In this document: positions 23,377 through 34,608 of the stretch, piece after piece | Layout of the letters: each line of letters starts with the position of its first letter | How positions within the stretch are numbered: position 1 is the stretch's first letter | Source: Ilex aquifolium | Lineage: Eukaryota > Streptophyta > Magnoliopsida > Aquifoliales > Aquifoliaceae | Direction: 5' to 3' | DNA: 64,000 nt | Assembly: GCA_951799425.1 (NCBI GenBank) | Contig: OX637409.1 | Location: forward strand, 14,063,460 to 14,127,459 | Translations under genes and position numbers: made by a program | Notes under the pieces: generated by a model | Database searches by the model: none | What the model was told of the DNA's origin: nothing | Seen by the model: only the letters and a program-made list of their open reading frames with translations

Positions 23377-23990
23377 TGATGATGTGTGTTACATAATTGA
23401 ACAGAGCTTATGACCTCTAAGGATTAATGGATCACTGAATGACTTAGTCGGAGATCCTAGGCTCTTAAGAGTTGAACAAGGGAGATGGAGAATTGTACAC
23501 AGAGAGTTTATAGTGGTTCACCAGCTCGAGAATTCGGTTAATCCACTCTCAAGGAAGTCTCTTGCTCCTGTGGATGATTTTATTGATAAAAAAGGGGGGA
23601 AGATTATACAGAGTATTTGCTTAGGCTAATTACTTGTCTTCTCATTGTGAGGAATATGCCTCTTATTTATAGTTTTCTGGGGGCCTGGCCTTGATCCCTG
23701 GCGTGATACTTGCCTCTTCCTTGCAACGGTTGCGCCTATCATGCGATTGCCATGGATAGTGTTGAGACAGTTGCGATTTCCTTGTCCAAATATAAGACTG
23801 TTACAATCCATGTGTGACACTTGGGTTGGAGCCAACTGTCACCCTTGCTTTTCTTATGGAGGTGCCATTGCTGGGGTGGAGGTGCTGACCTGAACTCCCC
23901 TGGTTATCCGTGATGAGTTGAGTGATCCGAGTTTGGAAAGTCCGAACTAAACGCCCGAGCTCAACCTTAAGCATATTTTGGGTATCATCA
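23377..23990 (-). repeat. Ty3/gypsy 5' LTR inserted in the cyclophilin exon
   Basis: This 614 bp LTR starts TGATGATACCC (at 23990, reading down) and ends ACACATCATCA, so its ends form a small inverted repeat. It contains a TATA-like CTATAAATAAGAGG near 23659-23672 and is followed by a PBS. One side joins cyclophilin codons with no gap; the other joins a copia relic. No matching 5 bp duplication flanks it, because the rest of the element and the other flank are lost. Confidence 0.7.
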
Positions 23991-24690
23991 CATATAATAA
24001 TTCCCAGCTTTATGCTTCAAGGGGGTGATTTTACTCTTGGTGATGGAAGAAGTGGGGAATCCATCTATGGAGAAAAGTTTGTTGATGAGAATTTCAAGGT
24101 CAAGCACACTGGACCAGGTAACATTTTTGTCGATGTATATTGAGATTAGGCTGAACAAAGTGCAAGTTTACTTCTGTTGCATGCTTCATGCTCATTATCC
24201 TCCATCATTGAATAACTTGTGGTCTTGTTTCTGTCTTGTCTATGCAGGGCTTCTGTCAATGGCCAATGCTGGCCCCGACACCAATGGTTCATAGTTCTTC
24301 ATCACAACTGTGACAACCAGTTGGTAACCACAAATGCACTTACAGATGATAATTAAGAAGATCAAACCTATAGGAATTTTTTTTTTTTTTTTGTTATGTA
24401 TTAATCTGTGGAGAGCAGCATGGTAGCAGGACTCATTTGTCCTAGTTATCCACATGGGATGCTCCAAGTCTGATTTGTTCATGCGTCATGTGCCATTTTT
24501 TGACCTCAAATCTTTTGAATGTCACTAACTCAATTACCTATTCATCTGCAGGTTGGATGGCCGCCATGTTGTCTTTGGGAAGGTGCTATCTGGAATGGAC
24601 GTGGTTTACAAGATTGAAGCTGAAGGAAAGCAAAGCGGAACACCCAAAAGCAAAGTCGTGGTTGCAGACAGTGGTGAACTTCCTTTATGA
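23991..24690 (+). pseudogene. Cyclophilin (peptidyl-prolyl isomerase) pseudogene, 3' half
   Basis: Three exons remain: 23991-24117 ([20 protein letters not shown], then KVKHTGPG), 24248-24323 (LLSMANAGPDTNGS-stop-FFITTVTT) and 24552-24690 (LDGRHVVFGKVLSGMDVVYK, ending SGELPL). All remaining splice sites are intact. The exon-2 glutamine of NGSQFF is changed to TAG (24292-24294). The arginine of the active-site FHRIIP region reads as isoleucine. Everything upstream of this histidine codon has been replaced by a gypsy LTR. Parent genes of this type (CYP19-4/CYP20-1 group, C terminus SGELPL) encode secretory-pathway cyclophilins. With the 5' half gone and a nonsense codon, this copy cannot make an active isomerase. 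Confidence 0.9.
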
Positions 24691-27600
24691 TAAACATCCT
24701 TCTATGGAGTTCTACTTTACACCAGCTTATGTATTTACATAATTGGTTTGGTTTTCCCTTTCCAGTCCTTGAGTTGCGATAGCTTATGAACCAATAAACC
24801 CGTTAATGTATTTGACATTTAGAACTTAAAATGTGATAGTTAAGAAGTTTTAATTTGGTCAGAGATGGAATGACGTGTACGTTTTGTTTCTCTTTCTTTG
24901 AGATTTTCTTGCATCCTTCTCAGCTGCTCTGAGAATTCTCTTGCTCCATACTTGATTAACATAAGGTGTCTACTCTCCTTGTTTGGCTTTTCCAAAGATT
25001 TTATTAAGTACTGACACCAAAATTTGTTACTATTACTATTACTAAAGGAGAAGTATGCAATCATGAATAAGTAAATGAAAAACACTATGGAATGAGACTC
25101 CAACCACTGAAGCAGGAAAATATTACAGGTACCGAGGAAGGCCATGTTCATAATTGGTGTCTCACTCATGTATGAAGAGATTAATTTCAATTGCGAGGAG
25201 TTAGCCTACCCTAGATCACATAAAATGGGAGCGTAAAAGCGGCTAAGTTCCAAAAACTGTTAGAGCTGGTACACATTCATTCACAAAAGTTAACAAAAAA
25301 AATGAGATTAAATTACGTATTTGACCCTCAAACTATGACATTTGTGTTAATTAAGTCCCTTAACTTTTTTTTTTGAGTCAATTAAGCTCCTAAACTATCT
25401 AATTGTTTCAATCAAGCCCTTCTGTTTGGGTTTCTAATGGAAGGGTGTGGAGTGTGCTGGTTACGCGCCTTCTTCTGGGGCATTTTAGGCAACCCTTAAT
25501 AAAGAATAAATTACGTATTTGACCTCAAACTATGACCCTTGTATCAATTAAATCCTTGAATATTGCAGATGGTTGACCTTTCATCTGTGAATCTCGAAGA
25601 GCAACTCTCAGAGCAAAAACCTAACCCACCACAAGAAGTTTATGTGATTCTCTATTGTTCATTCTATTTGGTCTCCCCGGACCTTCAAAGTGTTCTCAAG
25701 CATAATTCGCTTACCCACAATTACAGACAAATAAGAACCATATAAGTTTTTTCAAGATATAAGAAGTTTTTTCAAGACAAGGCCAGAAAAGAAGATAGGA
25801 CTTTCTTATGGAGAGTCAATTGGCACCCATTGGGTCCTTCATGGAGAAGATTTGGTGATAGTAATTCATATCGCTGATAGCCAGCGGGGTCCAAGGTTAA
25901 CTCAATTCTAGATAGTAAAAGCCAAAGGAATTTGGGTCGGTCAATTCCACTGGAGCTTCCAGAGATTATAAAAATAATTCCTCAGACTCCAAATACAAAC
26001 TTGAATCAGGAGGATAAATTCTCTGGCATTCAGGCTTCAGCAGGTATTCTCCACCATAGTTTTATCCTTTGCAGGTAGGCTGTATAGGAATATCAGATGA
26101 CTGAGGCCAAGCTTCATCAACTAGGTACAGCGGATAACTAAATCACTGGAAAGAGCTGATGCCAATTAGTCCTCTTATGGTTCTTGTAACTTGGTACAAC
26201 AGACCAACAAAAATCAATCAGAAAAAAAAAAAGTATCCGAATTCATGAGCTTCCACTAACACAACCCTTAGTTTTTTATGTATGATGTAAACCCAAATAG
26301 GACAACTTGTCCAAAAGGTGCAAAGCCTTGTGATGTCAAATATAAAACAAACAACAGACTTGAAGTGAGATTGTACTTGTTACCCAATGCTTACAAGCAA
26401 ACCTCATCAATCTGATACCTGGTTTACCATCATCATCTGTTGCAACTCTCTTTCAGGAGTAAAACAAAGGTACAGTTCTTTTGCTGGTTCAGCTGCAGGG
26501 GCTGAGCCCTGCCAATACTATCTATGCCACGAGCCATATAATTATACTCCACCATCCCAAGAAGGCTGTGTTTACAATTGGCTATGCAATCTGAGCAGTC
26601 ATACTGCTACAGGTGACATTAACGAATGCCCACAATCTGAGCACTAGCCAGTAGCAACTAAGACATGATGTTTACTGCATTCTTTTAGGGTCATGAGTGG
26701 CTTCCATGCAGCATTCTGTATAACTGAGATGACAATAAATAATCAAATATATGCTCTTTACATACAAAGCCGAAGATAGCACAACGTGAATTTTGCATTT
26801 GTCTCATACAAGTTTCTAAGCATTTTAAACACATTTCATGTCCCCGCAGTATGCAATTTTGCGCAACTGCAGAAACCGTAGGCTTAAATTCCAACCATAA
26901 CAGAACGTTTAAGAATCAGAATCTAGAGGCACCACAGACAATACAAACTGGAAATACTACTCAAATTAATGAGGAAAATAATTTTACAAGGTCTAGCAGC
27001 AATACCAACAAAATTCAAACCATTTAGACAACCTTTACAAAAATACTCAACAGGAATTTAAAGTAGAGGCAGAGCAATATATACTCAAAAACAAGGCGTG
27101 AAATATGATTTTGCAATTAGGCAATTGTCCAGTATATGTATTTCCATTGCAAGCTAACTGAATTAAATTGTACATTGATATGGTTTCATTCGATTGTTAC
27201 AACCGCTTTCTCTAATCAAGTCATAGGAATCAACTCCCAAATTAAGAAACAATTCCCCATTTTGCTAAGTAATTTGGCACAGCATCATCATGGCTTATTG
27301 CAAGCTGAACTTCAATCCGTTCTTAATTATCCATGCTAACAAAAGAAATTGAGGAAAAAGTAAAAAAAAAAAAAGTTAACAAAACATAAATACCTTATCA
27401 CTGTCTGCAAGGGCAGAACATGAAATAAGCAGAGCCGCAGCCATCAATCCTAATTCCTTAAAACCATAAAAACATAACAACAACACCAGATAAGCATCAC
27501 AAATTCACCACTGCCATGGCCACCAGCCAAACAATTAAAGTACGGATCTTCCATGCAAGAAACAGAAACAGAAACAGACTCACTGACTTAGACATTAAGA

Positions 27601-27807
27601 CAAACAACTAACTCAAATCTTATTCTGACTAAACCATTGACAGACCATAACTCAATGAACAGACCCAAACAGAAGATCTAAGACACACAAAAGCTAACTA
27701 ATTCGCCATAACATCACAAGGACAAAACACAATCAGAAAAAGATAAGAGTGATTGAAAGTTACTGAATTTGATCGATCCATAAGTCAATTTTCTAATAAT
27801 CACAAGT
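24691..27807. other. Spacer between the cyclophilin remnant and ELF4
   Basis: 24691-24840 is probably the old cyclophilin 3' UTR. A dispersed-repeat end occurs twice (25312-25410 and 25507-25560). The rest shows no gene I can support, although 26390-26650 (plus) has a Cys-rich open frame and 27394-27444 (minus) could be a 17-codon first exon with a GT donor (MAAALLISCSALADSDK). The part next to 27807 should contain the ELF4 3' UTR. Confidence 0.4.
25312..25560. repeat. Dispersed repeat phrase, two direct copies
   Basis: 'ttacgtatttgaccctcaaactatgac' style text begins near 25312 and again near 25509 (ttacgtatttgacctcaaactatgac). Both are followed by 'tgtNtTaattaaNTcc'. The same family end is seen at 15418. 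The order is direct, so these are not the two inverted ends of one element. Confidence 0.55.
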
Positions 27808-28248
27808 CTACTCCATACTGGCCACCTTGTTGCTGCTGTCACTGTTGCTGCTGTCCTTGGAACCCGTGATTTCGCGTCGCTGATGAACTACGGTGGAGAA
27901 ATTTACCGAAAGATCCGAATAGAGACCCATGACCTTGGAAACATTACCGTTAATCTCCCGAATCAAGGCGACATTTTTCACCAAATTATCAGGAATTCTG
28001 GACTGGTGATTCTCATTAACCTGTTGAATCAAAGCTCGATTCTGATCCAAAACCGATTGGACCTCCCGGAAACTCTTGCTCAGCGTCTCCCAAACCTCCG
28101 CGTCGCATTCTTCGTCGCCGTCGTCTTCTTCGTTTCCGTTCTTCCCACCTCCGTCGAAGCGGTTCGTGGTGTCGTTTTTCGCTTTGGTTTTGGTGGTGGT
28201 GGTGGTGTGGTTTTGCGGTTGCGTTAGGGTTTGTGAGGTGTCCTCCAT
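27808..28248 (-). CDS. ELF4: EARLY FLOWERING 4 (ELF4) circadian clock protein
   Basis: This intronless gene encodes 146 residues from MEDTSQTLTQ. An acidic, Thr-rich N terminus (about residues 1-50, including a run of T and an EEDDGDEECD patch) precedes the ELF4 domain: EVWETLSKSFREVQSVLDQN, then LIQQVNENHQSRIPDNLVKN, then INGNVSKVMGLYSDLS. A Ser/Asn-rich tail follows. ELF4 is a small alpha-helical nuclear protein that joins ELF3 and LUX in the evening complex, which represses PRR9, GI and PIF genes at night. The lack of introns and the domain match are typical of the family. In-frame ATGs also exist at 28287 (MTTLESSS) and 28380. I chose 28248 because it agrees best with family N termini, but the 28287 start is possible. 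ELF4 versus an ELF4-like paralogue is favoured by the long N terminus and exact core. Confidence 0.93.
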   Translation of the reverse strand: MEDTSQTLTQPQNHTTTTTKTKAKNDTTNRFDGGGKNGNEEDDGDEECDAEVWETLSKSFREVQSVLDQNRALIQQVNENHQSRIPDNLVKNVALIREINGNVSKVMGLYSDLSVNFSTVVHQRREITGSKDSSNSDSSNKVASME

Positions 28249-28584
28249 GCTCGAGTCCACCGCAGACGATGACTCAAGTGTTGTCATACATATATATTTG
28301 CTTTTGTATAATCCTCTCTCTCTCTCTCTTATATTTTTGGAGAGAGAAAAAAATGAGGGCGACAGAGAGAGAGGAACCAACCGACTCGCGAAGGCGGTTT
28401 TTTTTTATTTTTCTTTTAATATTTTGTTATTTTTGAAGGCTAGAGTGACAACTTCTGTGACGAAGAAGACGAATGCCCAATCATAGTAAGCCACTGCAGA
28501 GTGCAACCTTGGCCAACGTTGATGATAAGCGTGAACAGTGGGTCAGTGTGTCACTGCACTGTGAGAGTAACGAGCTATTGGCTA

Positions 28585-28592
28585 AGATATTT
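28585..28592 (-). promoter_or_regulatory. Evening-element core AAATATCT upstream of ELF4
   Basis: The 8 bp core lies on the minus (coding) strand, about 340 bp upstream of the ELF4 ATG, one base short of the full consensus. Together with the site at 28690 it makes a pair about 100 bp apart. Confidence 0.45.
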
Positions 28593-28689
28593 CTGGGTTC
28601 TCTTTTTTAATAAATTTCTTAGCCGAGGTCTTTATGGATCCAAATAGACTCTGTCATTGGACGATTATTTTTGGAAATAAAATATTGAC

Positions 28690-28698
28690 AAAATATCT
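28690..28698 (+). promoter_or_regulatory. Evening element AAAATATCT upstream of ELF4
   Basis: This is a perfect 9 bp evening element, about 440 bp upstream of the chosen ELF4 start codon. CCA1/LHY/RVE MYB-like factors bind this motif and time evening expression; the Arabidopsis ELF4 promoter is a known target. Function here is inferred. Confidence 0.55.
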
Positions 28699-29269
28699 CT
28701 TACACCAACCTTGAAGAGAAACGTGTAGGGCATATGATACTACGCGACAAAGACAAAAGAGTGTAAGTACATAACGCTCCGTGTTTAAAATATGCGAAAT
28801 ACTATATATTTTAAATTTGTAACTCAAATTTGCATCTTAAAAGAAGGAGAATTGTTGAATGAGTAGATCTCATTTAAAAAAGTTGATGGGACCTACTCAT
28901 CCAACGATTCCCCTTTATTTGGGATGTAAATTTGGATTGTAAATGTGATGCATAACATTACTCTTAAAATATACTAATCACTATGCGATGTACGAAATTT
29001 GTAATTTTTTTGGCCACCACTGTCCCCCGACTCTCCCTAGCCATTAATACTATGAGGCAATTACTTATTAAAGTGTCAAAATGATAATTTTTTAAAATTG
29101 AAAATGGTAATGAAAAATGATTAAAAATTCAAAATTAAAATAGTTTTAAAAAATGATGGTAGTAGTTACATAGGACACATAGGCTAATATGATTGGAAGG
29201 AACTAATTAAAATATATCAAAACTCTAGTAATTAGGTATTTGAGAAGGGAAATTTTCTTAAGACTTCAT
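28699..29269. other. Spacer upstream of ELF4
   Basis: AT-rich, no gene. Includes the distal ELF4 promoter (an ACGTG core at about 28721). Confidence 0.4.
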
Positions 29270-30575
29270 TGTTAAAACGACAATCACAAGAATTGTTGAG
29301 GGCACGTATAATCGAATACAAAAAAAAAAATAAAAAATTCATCTATTAACCCAACAAGGCGGAATTAGAATTTACCTCTTGAAGCGTAAATAGTACGAAC
29401 AAAGATTGGTGCAGATCGAACAGTCGGCTCGATGAAACTCACGATCTTCTATTGTACGTCATTCTCAATGCTAAAATCTAAATGCAGTGTGGACTGCAAT
29501 CCTCCGAATTTTTTTCCTTACTCTCTCTATCTCTTCTAAACGTGAAGGTAAAAGTTATGGCTAAGAGAACAACCAAGAGTGTTTATTTATAGGCTACAAA
29601 ATAGACTCTAAGGAGAAATAAGAGTTGAGTTTCTAATGGGCTTAATAATTCTTTGTCCAACTTAGAACAAACATCCTACAATCCATTAATAATAAATAGT
29701 CATTAAAAACTTTTTATTGATGTCACATGTCTTATCTCAAAATTATATTTCAAGCTCTTTGTTGTTATATGTTTAATAATATCCCCGTTTAAAATTACAA
29801 ATGTCCTTCAATTAATTAAATTACTGATAATTGTATTTAATTGACTTTTTTTTTATCCTTGAGATCTTACCACTCAACTTATTTGTCATATCGGATAATT
29901 AAATCCACCTGCAAGAATTTGATATTGCCAAAATTTATGAGATTCCTCAAGAGGACATCATCAACCTATTTAAATACCGGGACTTAATTTCCTTTAATAA
30001 TTAATTTCTACCATGGAAATAATGTCATCTCTCAATTTACCGAATTTGTTGACTCAATTATGAATCTCATTCGTTGATGAATTAAAGTAACAATCATTAT
30101 ATACACATGTCAATTAACCATCTCAAGATTAAGAGCTTAAGCAATTATAATAATCATGAGGTATTTATTTCTTATTTAGTCAATAAAAAGATATTAATAT
30201 CAATAATGGTCTTGTTTAATACACAAAGTGTACTAGTGCAATAATCTGAGACAACAGACAATCTCTTATTGACAAGGCAGACTATGCTAGAAGATTACAC
30301 TATAATCCTACTAATTATGTGTCCAATTCCATCTAAAATTGTGAATATTTACTCATTTCATACAAGGATCCGATGATCTGATATTTTGTGTAAAAGTCAA
30401 ACTCTATACACCAGATTATTTACAATGTAAATGTAAGATCCAAACCAGTATTCTATGGCATTTATATAAAGTTGTGGGCATAAGTGTAATTATATTAATA
30501 ATAGGGTTAGTTTACAATTAATGAAACTGTGAAAAAATAATGTATGAGTTATATTAATATACTAGTAATAACCCA
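29270..30575 (-). repeat. Solo Ty1/copia LTR (same family as 38459-39830)
   Basis: Reverse-complemented, it tracks the LTR of the copia element at 38459-56157: the end near 29270 (TGTTAAAACG versus TGTTGAAACG), the 'aatcgaatac' phrase, 'cctcaagaggacatcatcaac', 'gtatattgtactagtgcaataatc'-type text and 'cacaaagtgtactagtgcaa'. Neither a PBS (lower side) nor a purine tract (higher side) flanks it, so it is a solo LTR. It is clearly more diverged than the other two copies. The upper boundary is approximate and no target duplication is resolved. Confidence 0.7.
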
Positions 30576-31527
30576 TGCCTAAACGTACTATGTAACAAAA
30601 AAAAGATCATCTATTTGGAATATTTCTCATTCCTTTGCTTTAATTAAAGAAATTGAAATTAATTTGGGCTTCGCTAATTTTTCAAAAAATTATAGAAGAA
30701 TTTCTTCTAAAAATAGGATCCCAGATAAATGTCAACCTGCCACAAAATTTATATGTCGCATAATCATACACAAACCAATCATAGGACTCACCATAGTCCT
30801 ATCTAAACACAACTATGTACAAACTATCACAACATCATAGTGAAATTTTTTCTTGAAAGTAGTTCCCTAGAATTTCAATGCTAGTAATTTGGTACATGCA
30901 TGTTTAAAGAAAATACGGCCCAAATTAATTACTGCACTCACCATCACGCCATATTCCTGTCTTAAGACAACCATTTACCAATTATCTATTGAAGCAATAA
31001 AAACAATCTGATGTACTAACTACGAAATTATAAATATTAACTCCTTTAAACATGAAAATTCACAAACTATACAAAGAAGCTCATTAAGAAAGAAAAGAAT
31101 AACATTAGTTTGAAATGAGATTTCTAAAAACATTCAGGTACCTTAGATGAAAGTTGTCTCATAATATATCCCTCTAAGCATAAATCTAATTTAGAATCAT
31201 CTCATTCTATCTCTCTCTAGATCTAAAATCAAACTCTGTTTGGACTTATAATTCAAAAACAAAAAGTAGCAACATATGAATGGGTGTAGAAAAAAGGCCT
31301 AAGAAAGAAAAATAAGATTGTCAATAATCAAAGCTAAAAATACCAAGCATTCCACCCAATTACAACCCAACTCAAAAATTAGAAATCGGTGGTTTCAATG
31401 CAATTATTCAAGAAGTTCAATCTAAAGAAGGATTCAAAGAACCAAAAAAAAAAAAAAAAAAGTGAACTTAATAACAATAGTGGTTGAACAGGAAAACCCC
31501 AATAGGCCACTATAGATAGAATCGACC
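30576..31527. other. AT-rich spacer
   Basis: No gene, no clear repeat. An 18 bp A run lies near 31444-31461. Confidence 0.4.
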
Positions 31528-32369
31528 GGAGTTAATTACCAAAATATAACAATTTATAAACAAAATTACTAAAATATGGTATTTTAAAACTTATTTATCA
31601 AACTACATCACTTTTTAAAATGGGATCAACAAATTCACTTTTGTTAAAAAACGAAGTCAACAAAAATTGATTTTTTTTAAAAAGCGGAATCAATAAATCA
31701 CTTTAAAATAAAAATATTTTTAAATTAGATTAAAAAACGTGGTTATTAACCATGCCTTTTAGGACAACACAGTAAACACGCTTTGGGGGCATTGTGTCAG
31801 CACAAGAAACACGCTCTCCTGGAAAAACTCTTCTTCCTCTCTCTCTTCTGCACAACACTACTTTCTCTCTCTAGTCTCTTGTATTAAATAAAAAATGTAA
31901 CAAGCAAGACAACGATGGAGAGTCAGTTTCAACCTCTTCCAAAGTCAGCACAATAAGCAAAAACATGCTCAAAACCTCTTCCAAAATCAGTCTCAACCTC
32001 TTCAATGTCCTATCAAAACCTATTCATCAGATCCTCTAATAGCTGCAATGCTCTTAGCCTTTACAGTCTTCACCAAAATCCTTAAATGGGTTGCCTAAAT
32101 ATATGTGAGATGGAGTTTGCCCAGATGAATGTGTGTATGTGTGAGAGAGAGAGAGTGCTTTACAACTATTATATGGAGTTTACCCAGAATAATTTATGGT
32201 GGCCTAAAATGTTAAAAATTTTTGTTATGTTAAAAGCGGATTTGTTAGACTTCGTTTTTTTAACAAAAGCATATTTGTTAACCTCACTTTTAAAAAGTAT
32301 CTTAGTTTGGTAAATAAGTTTAAAAGTATTGTATTTTAGTAATGTTATTTATAAATTTCCGTATTTATC
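31528..32369. mobile_element. 842 bp Mutator-like (MULE) non-autonomous element
   Basis: The outer about 150 bp on each side are inverted copies of each other (left: 'ttataaacaaaattactaaa'; right complement: 'ttataaataacattactaaa'). They share 'aacttattta.caaact' and 'cttttgttaaaaaa.cgaagt'. The perfect 9 bp gaatcgacc flanks both ends (31519-31527 and 32370-32378), the size typical of Mutator insertions. The interior has no transposase. It holds CT-rich sequence and short frames (MESQFQPLPKSAQ from 31916) that may be captured host DNA. Confidence 0.82.
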
Positions 32370-32662
32370 GAATCGACCAACCCAGATGAATCTCTTGAAT
32401 ACAAAAACGGCTCTTGAGAGGTCGTAACCAACAGAAAATAAAATCAGAAAAGTTAAAAAAAAAATGGAGATCTTGAACTCCAAAAAAATGAAGTATATAG
32501 TATTTCTCCTTGGCATATCATAACAATAGAAATTATACATAACAATAAGTTTTATTGCATCTGAAGTATTCTTATTAAATAAAAAAATCTACAGATTAAG
32601 AGAATGAAAGAGAAAGGAAAAACCCTCAAAGAATTCACATATAATTCAAGTCAATCAATCTT

Positions 32663-32816
32663 GTGTATTGTTGTTGTCATCCTTCATAATAGCACACAAC
32701 ATGCACATAGAGACAAAGAGGAGAGATCAGACTCCCATGCATCGTTGTTATCATCCTTCATAATAGCACAAAACATGCACATAAAGACAGAGAGAAGAGA
32801 TCAAACTCATGCATGT
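32663..32816. repeat. Tandem duplication of about 75 bp
   Basis: Two neighbouring copies share 'tcatccttcataatagcaca', then 'aacatgcacata.agaca', then 'gagatca.actc'. The copies differ at a few bases. Not coding. Confidence 0.75.
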
Positions 32817-34085
32817 TAATTTTTTAAACAACTTGAACTAATAGGCACTATAATGCAAGATCAAATTAAACCAAAATTCATATGACAAACATTGTAGAAA
32901 CGCGATGTCATTGAGGTTCTTGTTAAAAAAATCATATTGTCACTTAATCTTTTCTATTGTTCTAGTCAATAACTCAATCCTTGAAATGATTATAGAAAAC
33001 TCTGGATAGAATCACCCAAAGTTAGAAGCACACCAAGGGATATGGACAATCAGTTGAAACAAACAAAAAGTTGGATGCATACAAAATTGATGATGCCTCT
33101 AATTACCAATCTAGAAATAGATAATAAGAAATGGAAAGTAAGGATGGTCCAAATTAATAAAAACTTTTTGTTATTGATTAAATACCCTGGGAGACACCCA
33201 AATCTAATCAATCAAACCCCTACAAGATACTCTTTTTTTTTTTTTTAAAAAAAGGTTCATATTAGAATGGTTTTAAATCTTCGAACAACATGAGATTAAA
33301 TAGGTTAAGGTTAAGTATCATGAGAGAATCAAGTCTTGAGAATCTTAATTGCTTACAAAAATCACACAAATCATGAACTTGAACACAAAAATTGACATAT
33401 GTGATAGAACAAATTATGCAAAGTATCAAACAATTAGGATTTGATTGTGAATTTTCTTTCACACAAATCATCAAAGAGGTGGTGGGTGTTGATTTTTAAT
33501 GCACAAATCAAAAGCTTCAGCAAAATAACAGTATTGGCAATAACAATTCTTCACTATACCATCATCCAACATCTCACCAATCATCACCTATACCATCATC
33601 CAAATTAAGGTAAGAATCATACCAATTAAATAATATATATAGCTAATGTAATACCCCACACAAAATATATAATTAATATTTAATTGTTGATTAACACATC
33701 AATTGGATTATTTGTATTAGCAAAGAGGGATTGGAAAAAATAACGCTAAGCCCACCTTATCCCTCTTATACCCATGCTTGAAAACACTTTTTGGGCCTGG
33801 TATTATTAATTAAAAATAATACCAACCCAGATGAATAGTGTATTCAATACCACATACAAATGTGGGTTTAAATAATCCAATTGGGATGTATTTGGCCAAA
33901 AGACATTTTTTGTGGGGTCTATTACTTCTTAATACTTGAACCAAACATGGGATGAAGAAGCATTATCACTATAATTAGTCCAAGGGCGGGATGGATGGGT
34001 AAGGGATGGACGATATTATCTAATCCGGTCCTTCCTAATGCTTAAACCAAACACACCATCCTATTACATTGGGGAGTTAAGTGTT
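32817..34085. other. Spacer with a possible MITE remnant
   Basis: No gene. The stretch ending near 34062 reads '..aaccaaacacaccatcc'. A partner-like 'ggatgtatttggccaaaag' at about 33883 suggests a short GGATG-TGTTTGG type MITE, but the inverted ends match poorly. A frame at 33262-33474 (minus) is unrecognised. Confidence 0.35.
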
Positions 34086-34187
34086 AGTTGCAAAACTTTA
34101 TACCTAGTATAGGTATAAAGTCACTACCTATGGTTTAGTTGCAAAACTTTATACCTAGTGTAGGTATAAAGTCACTACATAGGGTTA
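34086..34187. repeat. Twin 51 bp units, each with a long perfect hairpin
   Basis: Two tandem units (34086-34136, 34137-34187) are nearly identical. Each contains the perfect 12 bp inverted repeat actttataccta / taggtataaagt around a 3 bp loop (34095-34121 and 34146-34172). The loop base differs between copies (GTA, GTG) while both arms are unchanged. Confidence 0.85.
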
Positions 34188-34222
34188 CCAAATCCCCTAG
34201 GCAAGGAATTGGGAAATAGCCG

Positions 34223-34262
34223 CCATGAGAGAGAGAGAGAGACAGAGAGACAGAGAGAGAGA
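34223..34262. repeat. (GA)n-type microsatellite
   Basis: GA-rich run with occasional CA interruptions, in a short spacer before the solo LTR. Confidence 0.8.
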
Positions 34263-34608
34263 CGTATGGCAGTGAGGAGCTGAATGGCTAATGATGCAGT
34301 TGACATATTACGAGGAAAATTAGTGTGTGAACAAAGAAGATTTTTCAGAATACATGGACCTATCCCTCCAATGGTTTCAAAAAAATAAAGTAAGTGGTTT
34401 ATTTCATAATATGTCTTCGTGTCTAAATCTCTTTGTAAAGAGTTCGAATCGTTGTTATAGTCATTATATTCTAATCAATTGTTTAATCATTGTGGTTTTG
34501 ATATTCCTTGTGGTTTCTTTTGATGTATCGTCCTATTGGTTGTGCTAAAAATATTTTTATTGGTAAAGTGCTTTGGAACCTATCGGCACATGTGATAGGT
34601 GCACTCAA

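Noticed and set aside
23377-23990. Simple solo LTR
   Set aside because: It is followed by a PBS remnant and has no matching target duplication, so it is a truncated element end.
27883-28486. Plus-strand frames opposite ELF4
   Set aside because: Low-complexity shadows of the ELF4 coding strand and its CT-rich leader.
33880-34065. MITE with GGATG-TGTTTGG ends
   Set aside because: The two ends match over too few bases and no target duplication is visible; kept only as a note in the spacer entry.
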